Notes: generated by a model from the letters alone, not told the origin. Shown: positions 1 to 9,321, counted from the first letter of the stretch. The stretch: DNA of 64,000 nt from Pseudoalteromonas sp. (GCF_018402495.1 NZ_JAGYIU010000002.1:338984-402983), one strand, 5' to 3'. A program made the numbers and translations.

Positions 1-1
1 G

Positions 2-1111
2 CAAAGCTTAAATGTACCAGCGAGTTTTATTGCTTGGTTAGTACCAATAAGAGAGTCTGGCTCCATGCTACCGCAATTAGCCATTGCCAGTTTTGTACGA
101 AAACTCCCTATCCGCAAATGGGTGTGGGTGAGTGGCGCTGTTGTGCAATCTTTATGTATTTTAGCCATAGTTGGTGTCGCATTTACACTTGAGGGCAAGC
201 TTGCGGGTTACGCCATTATTGGTTTATTAATTTTATTTAGCTTAGCTAGAGGGTTTAACTCGGTAGCCGCAAAAGATGTGCTCGGAAAAGTTATTCCTAA
301 GCAGCAACGCGGTAATATTAGTGGCTTAGCTGCCAGTATTGCCGGTTTTGCTACTTTAACTTTTGGCCTCATAATGTGGTTTTTTTCACAGCAAAAAGAT
401 CAAGATACGGTGATCATTGCCTTATTGCTTGGTGTACTTATGTGGATCATTGCCGCATTCTTTTATTCGCAAATTAAAGAATACAGCGGGGCTACAGAAG
501 GGGCTAACAATGGACTTTTACACGCCTTATCTAAATTGAAAATACTTTATAAAGATAAACAATTTGCCCATTTTGTTATTACCCGCGCACTACTTTTATG
601 CTCAGCGCTAAGTGCCCCTTTTTATATAGTTCTAGCCAGTCAACAGTCGTTTGAATTCTCTCTGCTTGCTACTTTTATTGCCGTTTCTGGTTTTGCTAGT
701 TTAGTCTCCGCGCCCATTTGGGGCAGGCTCAGTGATTTGTCCAGCCAGCGTGTTTTAGTGCTTAGCGCTATATTAGTCACATTTAATGGCTTAGCCGTAT
801 TTGTTATTGCCACTTGGTATAGCGCACTACTGCTAAATTGGTGGGTTATGCCTATATTGTATTTCTTACTCTCAGTTGCACACCAAGGCGTGCGTTTAGG
901 GCGTAAAACTTACCTTGTTGATATGGCTGAGGGCAATAAACGCACCGATTATGTATCGGTAAGTAACACGGTAATTGGGGTGTTATTACTACTTCTAGGC
1001 AGCATTGGTTTACTCGAGGCTTTTTTATCAACTGCTGAGCTAATTTTACTTTACAGCACCCTTGGTTTTTTAGGTGCCATAAGTGCATTCTTTTTACCAC
1101 AAACCGAATAA
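2..1111 (+). CDS. MFS transporter, 5'-truncated by the window edge
   Basis: Multi-pass inner-membrane protein of the major facilitator superfamily. The reading frame is open back to base 2 with no stop, so the true start lies before the window; the ATG at 65 (Met-Leu-Pro-Gln) is internal. What remains is a run of hydrophobic helices broken by basic loops (around KLPIRKW and KQQRGN), ending in a helix and LPQTE. The family moves small solutes by proton-coupled exchange; the substrate cannot be read from the sequence. It converges on the flavin-reductase-like gene with only 18 bases between the stops. MFS membership is likely; function is unknown. Confidence 0.8.
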   Translation, partial: QSLNVPASFIAWLVPIRESGSMLPQLAIASFVRKLPIRKWVWVSGAVVQSLCILAIVGVAFTLEGKLAGYAIIGLLILFSLARGFNSVAAKDVLGKVIPKQQRGNISGLAASIAGFATLTFGLIMWFFSQQKDQDTVIIALLLGVLMWIIAAFFYSQIKEYSGATEGANNGLLHALSKLKILYKDKQFAHFVITRALLLCSALSAPFYIVLASQQSFEFSLLATFIAVSGFASLVSAPIWGRLSDLSSQRVLVLSAILVTFNGLAVFVIATWYSALLLNWWVMPILYFLLSVAHQGVRLGRKTYLVDMAEGNKRTDYVSVSNTVIGVLLLLLGSIGLLEAFLSTAELILLYSTLGFLGAISAFFLPQTE

Positions 1112-1129
1112 TCGGTTACCAACATTGCT

Positions 1130-1738
1130 TTATAACTGTGGGCGCTTTAGTGCAAATTTGTCTTTCGTGGTACTAAAATAATCGCCGCCCATTTTACCTA
1201 CTGCATCTAAACGCGTCGGATCTATGTAACCATTTACCAACGTAGCGTCATCGACAAAAATTCCCACAACATCTAAGAGCATCATTTTGCCACCGCTTGG
1301 CTCATCTGAAATAGTGATCACCTCTCGCAACTTACATTCGTAGCGCACTTTTGACGCAGCAACACTTGGCACACTGACTAATTGGCTGGGGGTACGCTGT
1401 ATATTTGCAGCATCAAATTCACTCACATCACGTGGATAGTTAGCGCAGCTTTGGTTCATTTGATCAACAAGCGCGTGGCTAACAATATTAACCACGCACT
1501 CTTTGGTAGCGAGTAAATTATTTAACGTATCTTTATTTGCATTATCGCGAGGGTTTACCTGCATTACGCTTAAAACCGGCGGGTTACAACTAGCAACAGT
1601 AAAAAACGAATAAGGCGCAATATTAGCAACCCCCTCTTCACTTAACGTACTTACCCAAGCAATCGGTCTTGGGCTTATACCGCCTACTAAGTAGCTATAA
1701 ACAGAGTGGTTGCTATTATCGGTTAAATCTAAAAACAT
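1130..1738 (-). CDS. Flavin reductase-like, FMN-binding split-barrel protein
   Basis: 202 residues, cytoplasmic, no signal peptide. The N-terminal stretch GGISPRPIAWVST followed by NIAPYSFF is typical of the flavin reductase-like split-barrel family, which binds FMN and includes NAD(P)H:flavin oxidoreductases. The domain fills nearly the whole protein. The substrate is not determinable: members range from flavin reductases that feed monooxygenases to proteins of unknown role, and no partner monooxygenase lies nearby. It is divergently oriented from the photolyase gene, with about 100 bases between the starts, so the two may share a promoter region. Confidence 0.8.
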   Translation of the reverse strand: MFLDLTDNSNHSVYSYLVGGISPRPIAWVSTLSEEGVANIAPYSFFTVASCNPPVLSVMQVNPRDNANKDTLNNLLATKECVVNIVSHALVDQMNQSCANYPRDVSEFDAANIQRTPSQLVSVPSVAASKVRYECKLREVITISDEPSGGKMMLLDVVGIFVDDATLVNGYIDPTRLDAVGKMGGDYFSTTKDKFALKRPQL

Positions 1739-1840
1739 GGTTTCTCACTTTTAATCTTAAAAAACTAAATCGGAAAATCGCTACGCTGCGTACAAGTTAA
1801 ATAATTACTTCATAGCATTTTTAAATAATACATTGAATCC

Positions 1841-3370
1841 ATGCGCATAAAAATAAACATAGTCTGGTTTAAACGTGACTTACGGCTAAGTGATCATCAG
1901 CCTTTAAAAAATGCGTTTAGTAACGGCCTGCCTACCCTCTTAATTTATAATTTCGAACCTTTACTGCTTAACGATGCGCATTACAACGAGCGGCATTGGC
2001 GCTTTGTATATCAATCTATTTGCGACTTAAACACTCAGTTAGCTCGCTTTAATAGCCGCGTGTATATATTTAATGAAGACATGCAAACCCTGCTTGAATC
2101 GCTTCACTCACAGTTTGAAATCACAAACCTCTTTAGCCACCAAGAAATAGGGCTAAACAACACCTTTGAGCGTGACATAGCAATTAAAGCCTGGTGCCAA
2201 CACCATCATATTAATTGGTTAGAGTCGCCAACCGGGGCTGTGATACGTGGCAAAAGAAATCGCAGTAATTGGAACGAGCGCTGGCAACAAACCATGCAAG
2301 CACCTATTGCTATACCTAATTGGAAGCAAATAAAACCACTTACCCTTACTGGTTATCAAACACCTATACTGCCGAGCCCCTACACGCAAGATAATGAACA
2401 TTTTCAGCACGGGGGCCCTCGACTTGCCCGTGAAGTAATGCAAAGCTTTTTTGCTGAACGCGGTAAGGGTTATCAAAAAGGAATATCCAGCCCAAGCTTA
2501 AGCCGTACGCATTGCTCTAGGTTATCGCCCTATTTAGCGTGGGGAAATATCAGCCTGAGGCAAGTGTACCAAATGGCGATTGACGCATACCATAGCACTT
2601 CTGCTGATAAAAAAGGGTGGAAGCGCCCGCTTGCCGCGTTTGTATCGCGCTTGCATTGGCATTGCCATTTTATGCAAAAGTTTGAAAGCGAGTGTACCAT
2701 GGAGTTTAAGGCGCTAAATCCGGGGTATCATGCATTTCCATATCGTGATGACGCCCAGGTTACTAGCGATATTGAACGCTGGGCACAAGGGCAAACCGGT
2801 ATTCCTATTATTGATGCCTGCATGCGCTGCTTAAAAGCCACCGGTTATATTAATTTTAGAATGCGCGCTATGCTGGTTAGCTTTGTAACGCATCATTTAA
2901 ACATTAGCTGGCAACAGGCAAGTTTCCCGCTGGCTAATTACTTTTTAGACTTTGAACCGGGGATTCATTACCCGCAAATTCAAATGCAAGCCTCTGTCAC
3001 CGGTATTAATACCATTCGTCATTACAACCCTATTAAGCAATCGGAGGATCAAGACCCAACCGGTGCGTTTATAAAAAAATGGTGCCCCGAACTTGAAAAG
3101 CTCCCCATTGAATATTTACATCAACCTTGGGAACAAACGCCCATGGAAGCACTATTTAACGACTTTAAACTAGGTGAAGATTACCCTGAGCCGATGCTTG
3201 ATTTAACCACCGCCTCAAAAGAAGCCCGCGAACGGCTATGGCAATACCGAGAGCGGCCCGATGTAAAACGCGCCATAGGTAAAATCCTTAAAAAACACGT
3301 GGCTCCGACTCAAAAGGTTACCCGTGTAAAACGCAAAACTCGCAGTAACAGTAATAAAGAGAACACCTAA
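1841..3370 (+). CDS. Cryptochrome/deoxyribodipyrimidine photolyase family protein
   Basis: 509 residues. The N-terminal alpha/beta photolyase domain opens with [12 protein letters not shown] (about residues 8-19), where the antenna chromophore binds. The C-terminal half is the FAD-binding helical domain: [13 protein letters not shown], then [18 protein letters not shown] and [19 protein letters not shown]. The usual N-R-x-R element after the TG-Y segment reads NFRMR. The family repairs UV pyrimidine dimers or 6-4 products with blue light, or senses light. The subtype cannot be settled here; the sequence is not a classical CPD class I enzyme throughout. The basic tail (residues about 485-509) may bind DNA. 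A DUF2256 gene follows after 2 bases, a recurrent neighbour of this subtype. Confidence 0.9.
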   Translation: MRIKINIVWFKRDLRLSDHQPLKNAFSNGLPTLLIYNFEPLLLNDAHYNERHWRFVYQSICDLNTQLARFNSRVYIFNEDMQTLLESLHSQFEITNLFSHQEIGLNNTFERDIAIKAWCQHHHINWLESPTGAVIRGKRNRSNWNERWQQTMQAPIAIPNWKQIKPLTLTGYQTPILPSPYTQDNEHFQHGGPRLAREVMQSFFAERGKGYQKGISSPSLSRTHCSRLSPYLAWGNISLRQVYQMAIDAYHSTSADKKGWKRPLAAFVSRLHWHCHFMQKFESECTMEFKALNPGYHAFPYRDDAQVTSDIERWAQGQTGIPIIDACMRCLKATGYINFRMRAMLVSFVTHHLNISWQQASFPLANYFLDFEPGIHYPQIQMQASVTGINTIRHYNPIKQSEDQDPTGAFIKKWCPELEKLPIEYLHQPWEQTPMEALFNDFKLGEDYPEPMLDLTTASKEARERLWQYRERPDVKRAIGKILKKHVAPTQKVTRVKRKTRSNSNKENT

Positions 3371-3372
3371 TT

Positions 3373-3507
3373 ATGGCGCACAAAAAACTTAACTTACCGC
3401 AAAAAATTTGCCCAGTATGCAATAAGCCGTTTGCGTGGCGTAAAAAGTGGCAACGAGATTGGGATAACGTTATTTATTGCTCAGAGCGCTGCAAACGCAG
3501 CAAATAG
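3373..3507 (+). CDS. DUF2256 small zinc-ribbon-like protein
   Basis: 44 residues, starting 2 bases after the photolyase stop, so the two are almost certainly co-transcribed. It carries two CxxC-type pairs, C-P-V-C (residues 13-16) and C-x3-C (36-40), in a very basic peptide with three Trp, consistent with a tiny zinc-binding protein of the DUF2256 family. Members are recurrently encoded next to cryptochrome/photolyase genes, which suggests a shared process, but no function is established. Length and cysteine pattern fit the family. Confidence 0.8.
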   Translation: MAHKKLNLPQKICPVCNKPFAWRKKWQRDWDNVIYCSERCKRSK

Positions 3508-3791
3508 CCGCTTATAAAAACCAATACACGCATATTCGCTTTAATCTCAGTTTATATCTTACATACCTGTTATAGTGGTTAACGTTTCAACTTGTTATTC
3601 AATGCAAGTTAACACTCTACCCTCTGCCTGCTCAACATTCATTAAACCTAGCACAGCTAATTAAAAGAACATTACCAAGCCTTATTTTTTACAGCCATGG
3701 CGTGAGCTTGCCTGTAAAACCTCTCTTTGTTTGTTAGCGATGTAGCATTATTCGTTTATAAACTCAGCATACTTTAATCAAAGGAAATAGC

Positions 3792-4949
3792 ATGAGTGAA
3801 TTAACTATTGGCGTAATTGGAACATCACGTAAAACAGATGAAAGACGCTACCCTATTCATCCTGCGCATTTAATGCGCATACCTGAAAAACTCAGAAAAA
3901 AAATGATTTTTGAGCAAGGTTATGGCGCGGCATTTAATATGGGCGACGAAGACGTTGCAGCACTGACAGGCGGCATTGCTACCCGTAGTGACATTTTAAC
4001 TCAACTAGGCACCGTGATTATTGCCAAACCAGTGCTTGCTGATTTACAAGAGCTTAAAAAAGGCGGCACAATTTGGGGCTATGTACATTGCGTGCAACAA
4101 CAAGCCATTACCCAAGCCGCCCTTGATAGAAAACTCACTCTTATTGCTTTTGAAGACATGTTTGTGTGGTCACCACAAGGCAATGTTGGGCGCCATACTT
4201 TTTACAAAAACAATGAAATGGCAGGTTATTGTGCGGTATTACACGCACTGCAACTAAAAGGGATTGATGGGCATTATGGCAATCAACGTAAAACCATTAT
4301 TTTTAGCTTTGGCGCTGTTAGTCGAGGCGCTATTTATGCATTAAAAGCCCATGGTTTTAGGGATATAACGATTTGCATACAACGCCCCGATCATGAAGTA
4401 CGTGAAGAAGTACTTGATTGTCATTATGTGAAAATACGTCCAGGTATTGAAGGCGAAGCCCGTATGATGGTAGTGGAACACGATGGGTCGCAGCGCCCGC
4501 TTACTGAGCTTATTAGTGAAGCTGACATTATTGTTAATGGCACTTACCAAGAAACCGCAAACCCCGTTAATTTTGTAATTGAATCTGAAGCCGATTGCTT
4601 AAAACCTAATAGCCTTATAATAGATGTAAGTTGTGATGAAGGGATGGGGTTCTTTTTTGCAAAGCCAACAACATTTAAACACCCAATGTTTAGCTATAAA
4701 ACTATTGATTATTACGCGGTTGATCATACCCCTAGTTACTTATGGGAAAGTGCAACGCGCTCTATTTCTGCCGCGCTCATTGTATACTTACCGACTGTTT
4801 TAGCCGGCCCAGCGCAATGGCAAAAAGACGACACCATTCGCCGCGCTATCAATATTGAACATGGAATTATAAAAAACAAGGCTATTTTAGCGTTTCAAAA
4901 CCGTGAAAGTACGCCGCCTTACCGCCTGCAAATAGCCAATAATACCTAA
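3792..4949 (+). CDS. Alanine dehydrogenase/PNT-type enzyme, N5-(carboxyethyl)ornithine synthase-like
   Basis: 385 residues, cytoplasmic, preceded by AAGGAAAT at a good Shine-Dalgarno distance. The N-terminus (IGVIGTSRKTDERRYPIHP) and the K-P-V-L segment near residue 77 match the alanine dehydrogenase/pyridine nucleotide transhydrogenase N-terminal domain. The middle (TIIFSFGAVSRGAIYALKAHG, about 167-187) is a Rossmann-type dinucleotide site, although its glycine pattern is not the textbook GxGxxG. The closest characterised type I recognise is N5-(carboxyethyl)ornithine synthase, which reductively condenses pyruvate with ornithine or lysine using NADPH. The substrate is inferred from family resemblance only, and no ornithine or lysine gene is adjacent. 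Confidence 0.65.
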   Translation: MSELTIGVIGTSRKTDERRYPIHPAHLMRIPEKLRKKMIFEQGYGAAFNMGDEDVAALTGGIATRSDILTQLGTVIIAKPVLADLQELKKGGTIWGYVHCVQQQAITQAALDRKLTLIAFEDMFVWSPQGNVGRHTFYKNNEMAGYCAVLHALQLKGIDGHYGNQRKTIIFSFGAVSRGAIYALKAHGFRDITICIQRPDHEVREEVLDCHYVKIRPGIEGEARMMVVEHDGSQRPLTELISEADIIVNGTYQETANPVNFVIESEADCLKPNSLIIDVSCDEGMGFFFAKPTTFKHPMFSYKTIDYYAVDHTPSYLWESATRSISAALIVYLPTVLAGPAQWQKDDTIRRAINIEHGIIKNKAILAFQNRESTPPYRLQIANNT

Positions 4950-5052
4950 CTTTAAATAACACTTAAACGTAACGTAAGTATTGTTTATTAAATTATCTGG
5001 CTTCTATTTTGCACCTATCTATATAAATACGCTTTTTAGCGCGTTTTACCCT

Positions 5053-5082
5053 GTCGTGTTTACAACTTTTTGCAAACACGAC
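5053..5082. terminator. Hairpin after the dehydrogenase gene
   Basis: Inverted repeat GTCGTGTTT / AAACACGAC with a 12-base loop (10 bp if the flanking T/A pair is counted). There is no clear T-run after it, so it may be a weak or Rho-assisted terminator of the upstream gene or just a structured leader. Confidence 0.35.
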
Positions 5083-5184
5083 ACGGTATGGCTAATTAAC
5101 CTAAAAAGCCCCTCAACAAGGAGAACGTAATGACATTCAAAAAACGGCACGTTCAACAGACTCTGGTGATATTAAAAAGGTAAA

Positions 5185-5193
5185 GGTTATATC
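5185..5193. repeat. Left 9-bp target-site duplication of the IS4-family element
   Basis: GGTTATATC, identical to 6531-6539 on the other side of the element. Confidence 0.93.
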
Positions 5194-5266
5194 CTAAAGT
5201 ATCCCCAAAACTAGTTTAAATATTTCAACAGGTTATGTTTTTAAAGAAATTTACAGAGTGAGGGAA

Positions 5267-5328
5267 CATTCATGGTGTTTTGTGATCTTATGAATCGCTA
5301 AAAACAACAGACCTAAACACCATGAATG
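5267..5328 (+). promoter_or_regulatory. Inverted repeat covering the transposase start codon (fold-back inhibition site)
   Basis: CATTCATGGTGTTT (5267-5280) and AAACACCATGAATG (5315-5328) are perfect 14-bp complements separated by 34 bases. The transposase ATG (5322-5324) lies inside the right arm. Any transcript entering from outside the element would hide the start codon in the stem, while a transcript starting between the arms would not. IS10 uses this kind of protection against read-through expression; its use here is inferred. Confidence 0.7.
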
Positions 5329-6506
5329 CTTTCACTATTTTGCACAATATGCTCCGCGCTGTCACCCCTGACTCAATCCACAAAGCTAGATTTAATACTT
5401 TATTTGCTTCCGTGAAGTCTCTTTTACGCTGTCAGCAATGTACCTTGACTTCCATTGGTCGCAATTTGGATTCAAAAACAACTGAAAAGCACGATATTAA
5501 ACGCATTGATCGGCTACTTAGCAATCAAGCGCTGCTACGTCAATCGACATCGATTTATGTCCATTTGAGTCGCTTTGTTGTGACTGAGAAGCACCCCATT
5601 ATTCTGGTTGATTGGAGCCACGCGGATACGAAAAACAAGCATTGTATTTTGCGAGCTAGCATTGTCACTGAAGGTCGTGCTATGACTCTCTACCAGCAAA
5701 GTACGTTCAGCTTCCAGTACCATTGCCCTAAAGTACAAAAGCAATTTTTGAAAATGCTTAAGCTGATCTTGCCGGATGAATGTCGGCCTGTGATTGTGAC
5801 GGACGCCGGTTTTAAAGTCCCTTGGCTCAAAGCGGTAAGAAGCAATGGCTGGCATTATATCAGCCGAGTTCGCGGCACGGCTCACTTGAAAACCGAGCAT
5901 AGCGACGGCTTCACCTCATGTCAGTCTCTATTCAAACAGAATCGCCGTAAGAGCCAGGATCTTGGTGCAATTGAGCTGACTAAAAGTGCAAAGTATCAAA
6001 CCCATGCGGTGTTGGTTGGTAAGGGTCATAAATTGCTCAAAAAGGACAAGAATCGTAGCTATAAAGAGCCGTGGCTGCTGGTTTCTTCGCTTCCCAAAAA
6101 ACACCACTTTCTCGAGAAAGTGATAAAGCTTTACGGCATGAGAATGCAGATAGAAGCAGGGTTTTGCGACCAAAAAAGTGTTCGGTTTGGCTTAGGTTCT
6201 GATCTGCACAGAACGAGCAAGCTCAGTCGATTAAACATATTGTTGCTGATAGCGGTATTGGCTCACTGGTTCACGATGATGTTAGGTGCTGTGATAGATA
6301 AGGCGGGAAAGACAGGTGCTTTCCAAGCTAACTCAACAAAAAGTAGGCGAGTAGTTTCATGGGCGTTTGTCGGACTGCGCTACTGTACCAAGCAACCTTT
6401 CCAACTGCGACGGCGAGATTATTTTGAAGGCTTTGCTTACTTCAAGCAGGTGATAGAGCGGCTAAACTGGAAAAATATAGATGTAAGTGATGTGATTGAA
6501 ATATAA
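5322..6506 (+). CDS. IS4-family transposase
   Basis: 394 residues, full length. DDE-type transposase: first Asp in ILVDWSHAD (about residues 94-102), second in VIVTDAGF (about 158-165), and the IS4 signature Y-(2)-R-(3)-E-(6)-K in YGMRMQIEAGFCDQK (about 270-284), whose Glu completes the catalytic triad. It cuts and rejoins the element's ends by a cut-and-paste route with hairpin intermediates in well-studied relatives. No frameshift or early stop, so it is probably active. Its start codon lies within the inverted repeat at 5267-5328. Confidence 0.95.
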   Translation: MNAFTILHNMLRAVTPDSIHKARFNTLFASVKSLLRCQQCTLTSIGRNLDSKTTEKHDIKRIDRLLSNQALLRQSTSIYVHLSRFVVTEKHPIILVDWSHADTKNKHCILRASIVTEGRAMTLYQQSTFSFQYHCPKVQKQFLKMLKLILPDECRPVIVTDAGFKVPWLKAVRSNGWHYISRVRGTAHLKTEHSDGFTSCQSLFKQNRRKSQDLGAIELTKSAKYQTHAVLVGKGHKLLKKDKNRSYKEPWLLVSSLPKKHHFLEKVIKLYGMRMQIEAGFCDQKSVRFGLGSDLHRTSKLSRLNILLLIAVLAHWFTMMLGAVIDKAGKTGAFQANSTKSRRVVSWAFVGLRYCTKQPFQLRRRDYFEGFAYFKQVIERLNWKNIDVSDVIEI

Positions 6507-6530
6507 TGATTTATTTTGGGGATCCCTTAG

Positions 6531-6539
6531 GGTTATATC
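6531..6539. repeat. Right 9-bp target-site duplication of the IS4-family element
   Basis: GGTTATATC, identical to 5185-5193; the osmC remnant continues directly after it. Confidence 0.93.
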
Positions 6540-7003
6540 TCAACGCACAGTGGCGCTCTCGATAGCCGTGGGTAGTTTAGATGAAGTGGATGACGGCTTT
6601 GCTGTGACGCACATTGCGCTTGAAGTAAATGCAACCATTGCCGATATTTCAAATGAGCAATGTCAAACAGTATGCGAACAAACCAAAAAAGCTGCCCTAT
6701 TTCAAAATTATTAAATACTGAAATTTCGCTTAGCGCCTCACTTAAGTAACGACCTACCCTATTAAGCTTGGCGTAAAGCACCTAAAGTCCATACATAGTA
6801 AGGTTCTGCGCATGTAAAAAAGCCATAACCTTATTGCTACTTTTTCATTAATTATAGAAATAAAGGTACTGTTTAATCGCGCTGAGTTACAAAAAGGTTA
6901 AACAAAAACAGTTAAATAGATTATGTAAAATATCAATACTTTGTTAGGATTAAGGGTAGACTTAGCCACACCTTATTGTAGGTTAAAATAAAGGGTACGA
7001 TGA

Positions 7004-7765
7004 ATGAATGATAAATCACTAGATTGCGAAAAAGTTTCTTGTAGCAATTGCGCTGATTCGAATGAGCTAGATTTTGACTTTACTATGGCATTTCAGCCTA
7101 TTGTGAATTGTCAAAATAATACTATTTTTGGATATGAAGCGCTTGTCCGTGGTTTAAATAATGAATCGGCCTACTCTATTATTTCTCAAGTGAACGAAAG
7201 TAATCGTTATACCTTTGATCAGTTATGCCGAATTAAAGCGATTGCACTTGCATCAAAGCTAAATATAGACTCAATGCTTAGTATTAACTTTTTACCTAAC
7301 GCCATCTACAAGCCAGAGCGTTGTATTCGTACCACTTTAGAAGCCGCTAAAAAGTATAATTTCCCTACCACAAATATTATGTTTGAATTTACCGAAGTCG
7401 AAAAAATAGAAGACAGCGCCCATGTAAAACGTGTAGTAAGCTATTACCAAGAGCTAGGTTTTAAAACAGCCACTGATGATTTTGGCTCAGGCTATTCTGG
7501 ATTAAACCTACTTGCCGATTTTCAAACAGATATTATCAAGCTTGATATGGCGCTGATCAGAGATATCGACAAAGATAAAAACCGCCAAGCAATCGTCACC
7601 CATTGTTTAAACATGTTTAGCGCGCTAAATGTTACAGCACTCGCTGAAGGTATTGAAACTGTTGAAGAATATCAGTGGTTAAAACACGCAGGTATTGCGC
7701 TCATGCAAGGTTACTTATTTGCAAAACCTGGGTTTGAATGCTTGCCTGAGATAAACTTTCAATAG
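7004..7765 (+). CDS. EAL-domain cyclic-di-GMP phosphodiesterase, stand-alone
   Basis: 253 residues, nearly all one EAL domain (about 28-250), no membrane segment. The signature reads EALVRG (45-50). The other catalytic elements are present: Asn in INFLPN, Glu in FEFTEVE, the DDFGSGYS metal loop, the IKLD lysine, AEGIE and MQGYLFAKP. The enzyme should therefore hydrolyse c-di-GMP to pGpG. A short Cys-rich N-terminus (Cys 8, 13, 16) could bind metal or respond to redox, but no sensor domain is attached. I chose the ATG at 7004 because the nearby ATG at 7000 runs into a stop after three codons. Confidence 0.9.
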   Translation: MNDKSLDCEKVSCSNCADSNELDFDFTMAFQPIVNCQNNTIFGYEALVRGLNNESAYSIISQVNESNRYTFDQLCRIKAIALASKLNIDSMLSINFLPNAIYKPERCIRTTLEAAKKYNFPTTNIMFEFTEVEKIEDSAHVKRVVSYYQELGFKTATDDFGSGYSGLNLLADFQTDIIKLDMALIRDIDKDKNRQAIVTHCLNMFSALNVTALAEGIETVEEYQWLKHAGIALMQGYLFAKPGFECLPEINFQ

Positions 7766-7774
7766 CACAGCCTT

Positions 7775-7807
7775 ACTATAAAACCGCCGTTATGGCGGTT
7801 TTATAGT
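7775..7807. terminator. Bidirectional terminator between the EAL and M20 genes
   Basis: Perfect 14-bp stem ACTATAAAACCGCC / GGCGGTTTTATAGT around a 5-base loop, between converging genes. Confidence 0.85.
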
Positions 7808-7833
7808 ATTTGCTATCGGTTATATAGCCAAAA

Positions 7834-9321
7834 TTACATATTTCCCAGCTCTATCATCATGGCGGTGTACATACGTAAATTAAGTGCTAATTGCTCAAGG
7901 GTAATAAATTCATGCTCTGAGTGCCCCGTATAACGTTTACCCGGCATTGATGGGCCAAACGACACCGCATTATCAAATAACTTAGCATTTGTACCGCCCC
8001 CTATTGATACAAAATCAGCGCTTTTATCACCGGTGTAATGCTTAAAAATATCAAGTAGCTTTTGTGCATGGGGTGCGCTATCTAAAAGCATGGGCGTACC
8101 AATGGTGGTTTTAATGTTAGCTAACGTAACCTGATTAGCCGTTTGCCAATTAGCAAGCGCAGTATCAATTTGTTGTTTAAGTAACGTCTCATCTTTACCA
8201 ACCGGACGGCGAGCATTGACCGCTAAAGTAAGCGCATTACCCTCTCGTTCAATAACCGTAGGCGCTACGGTCATTGGCCCCATAAAGTCATGCTTATAAG
8301 CAATTTCGCCAAACTGTTTACCGTGAATATCTAAACCAATAAGCTGATTAACAAAATCAATGAGCTGGCCATCACTGTTGCTCTCAAGCTCAACGTCTTT
8401 AAATATTTCAGCTAAATAAGCAATGGCGTTAACGCCTGATTCCGGTTCAGATGAGTGGGCCGACATGCCTTTAACACTTATGGCCAGCGCGTTATTTTGC
8501 TCTGTAAAATTAAATTCAACTTGCTTAAGTGTGTTAGCGTTTGCTTTTAATTGATTAATTAATGTTTCGTTGGCGTTATGTAGTAATAGACTGGCATCTT
8601 CAGGGATTTGACTGGCAAATGCGCCGCCGCTTACATCACTGACATACACACCTGTTTGTGGTGATGCTGCATTAAATGTTGGCGCAATTAAGCTCCAGCC
8701 TTTTTCAGCAACCACTACAGGGTAAGAGGCATCAATGGTTACCGCATACTTTGGTTGCTGATACGTTTTCATAAACTCAGTTAACGGCCCCCAGTCAGAC
8801 TCCTCCGCTAGGTAAATCATTAATTCAATACGATTATCAAGCGCTATGCCTTTATCTTTTATCGCCTTCATGGCATACATAGCCGTTGCAATCGCGCCTT
8901 TGTCATCTTCGGTACCACGGCCAACCAACTTACCCGCCTCTGAGGTGTCAATAACAAATGGGCTTTGCTTCCATTTGCTGGCATTAGCAGGTTGCACATC
9001 GCCATGAGTTACTATGGTTACCTTTTCAGTTTGTTGCCCCATACCAATAAGTACGGTGTAACCTAAATCTTGATAATCAAAGCCAAGCTCAGCCGCTTTC
9101 ATTTTTAGTAGCGCTTTAAAGCCAATAAAGTCTGGGTTTTGTGGCGTTGCTATATTAGGCCTGTTTACCGTTGGAAACGATACTAAATTTGTGAGTGTAT
9201 GTACTTGCGCACTTTGGTAGGTATTAACAGCGTAATCAGCCACGCTGTCATTCATTTTATTTAATTGTGCTTGTGCGTTAAAAGCCAATAAAGCGATACT
9301 AGCTAAAGCTAACTTTTTCAA
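7834..9321 (-). CDS. M20-family dipeptidase (PepV-like), exported
   Basis: 495 residues with an N-terminal signal peptide (MKKLALASIALLAFNAQAQ), so the enzyme acts in the periplasm or outside. Zinc ligands of the M20 fold are visible: THGDVQP (His106, Asp108), GRGTEDDKGA (bridging Asp near 139), the catalytic EE pair at 173-174, and a late GHSEHE histidine. The dimerisation domain sits between, with SAHSSEPESGVNA. Family members cleave dipeptides and similar short N-terminal substrates. The start is a TTG with AGGA 7 bases upstream. It stands alone, converging with the EAL gene. Confidence 0.9.
   Translation of the reverse strand: MKKLALASIALLAFNAQAQLNKMNDSVADYAVNTYQSAQVHTLTNLVSFPTVNRPNIATPQNPDFIGFKALLKMKAAELGFDYQDLGYTVLIGMGQQTEKVTIVTHGDVQPANASKWKQSPFVIDTSEAGKLVGRGTEDDKGAIATAMYAMKAIKDKGIALDNRIELMIYLAEESDWGPLTEFMKTYQQPKYAVTIDASYPVVVAEKGWSLIAPTFNAASPQTGVYVSDVSGGAFASQIPEDASLLLHNANETLINQLKANANTLKQVEFNFTEQNNALAISVKGMSAHSSEPESGVNAIAYLAEIFKDVELESNSDGQLIDFVNQLIGLDIHGKQFGEIAYKHDFMGPMTVAPTVIEREGNALTLAVNARRPVGKDETLLKQQIDTALANWQTANQVTLANIKTTIGTPMLLDSAPHAQKLLDIFKHYTGDKSADFVSIGGGTNAKLFDNAVSFGPSMPGKRYTGHSEHEFITLEQLALNLRMYTAMMIELGNM

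Larger units (their letters stand above)
5194..6530 (+). mobile_element. IS4-family (IS10-group-like) insertion sequence, 1337 bp, complete
   Basis: Terminal inverted repeats CTAAAGTATCCCCAAAA (5194-5210) and TTTTGGGGATCCCTTAG (6514-6530) match at 15 of 17 positions. They resemble IS10 ends (CTGAGAGATCCCC). The element is flanked by a perfect 9-bp direct repeat, GGTTATATC (5185-5193 and 6531-6539), the target duplication length expected for this group. It holds one intact transposase gene. Perfect flanking repeats suggest a recent insertion, made after osmC had probably already decayed. Confidence 0.95.
5130..6749 (+). pseudogene. osmC: osmC-like peroxidase pseudogene, frameshifted, internally deleted and split by an IS4-family element
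   Basis: A good ribosome site (AAGGAGA) precedes an ATG at 5130, but the frame breaks within about 17 codons. Joined across the insertion, the pieces read in different frames as GDIK, KGKGYISTHSGALDS, then SLDEVDDGFAVTHIALEVNA, and finally CPISKLLNTEISLSASLK with a stop at 6747-6749. These align with OsmC (GDIKRGKGTVSTESG; SLDKVDAGFAITKIALKSEV; CPVSQVLKAEITL). Only about 274 bases of host sequence remain for a gene near 430 bases. The missing block of about 50 codons would include the first redox-active cysteine. OsmC reduces organic hydroperoxides; this copy cannot work. Confidence 0.85.

Noticed and set aside
5535..5900. Minus-strand frame of 121 residues inside the transposase
   Set aside because: Shadow of the transposase; no support.
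6496..6714. 72-residue plus-strand frame crossing the IS end
   Set aside because: It joins IS sequence to the osmC remnant; treated as part of the osmC pseudogene, not as a gene.
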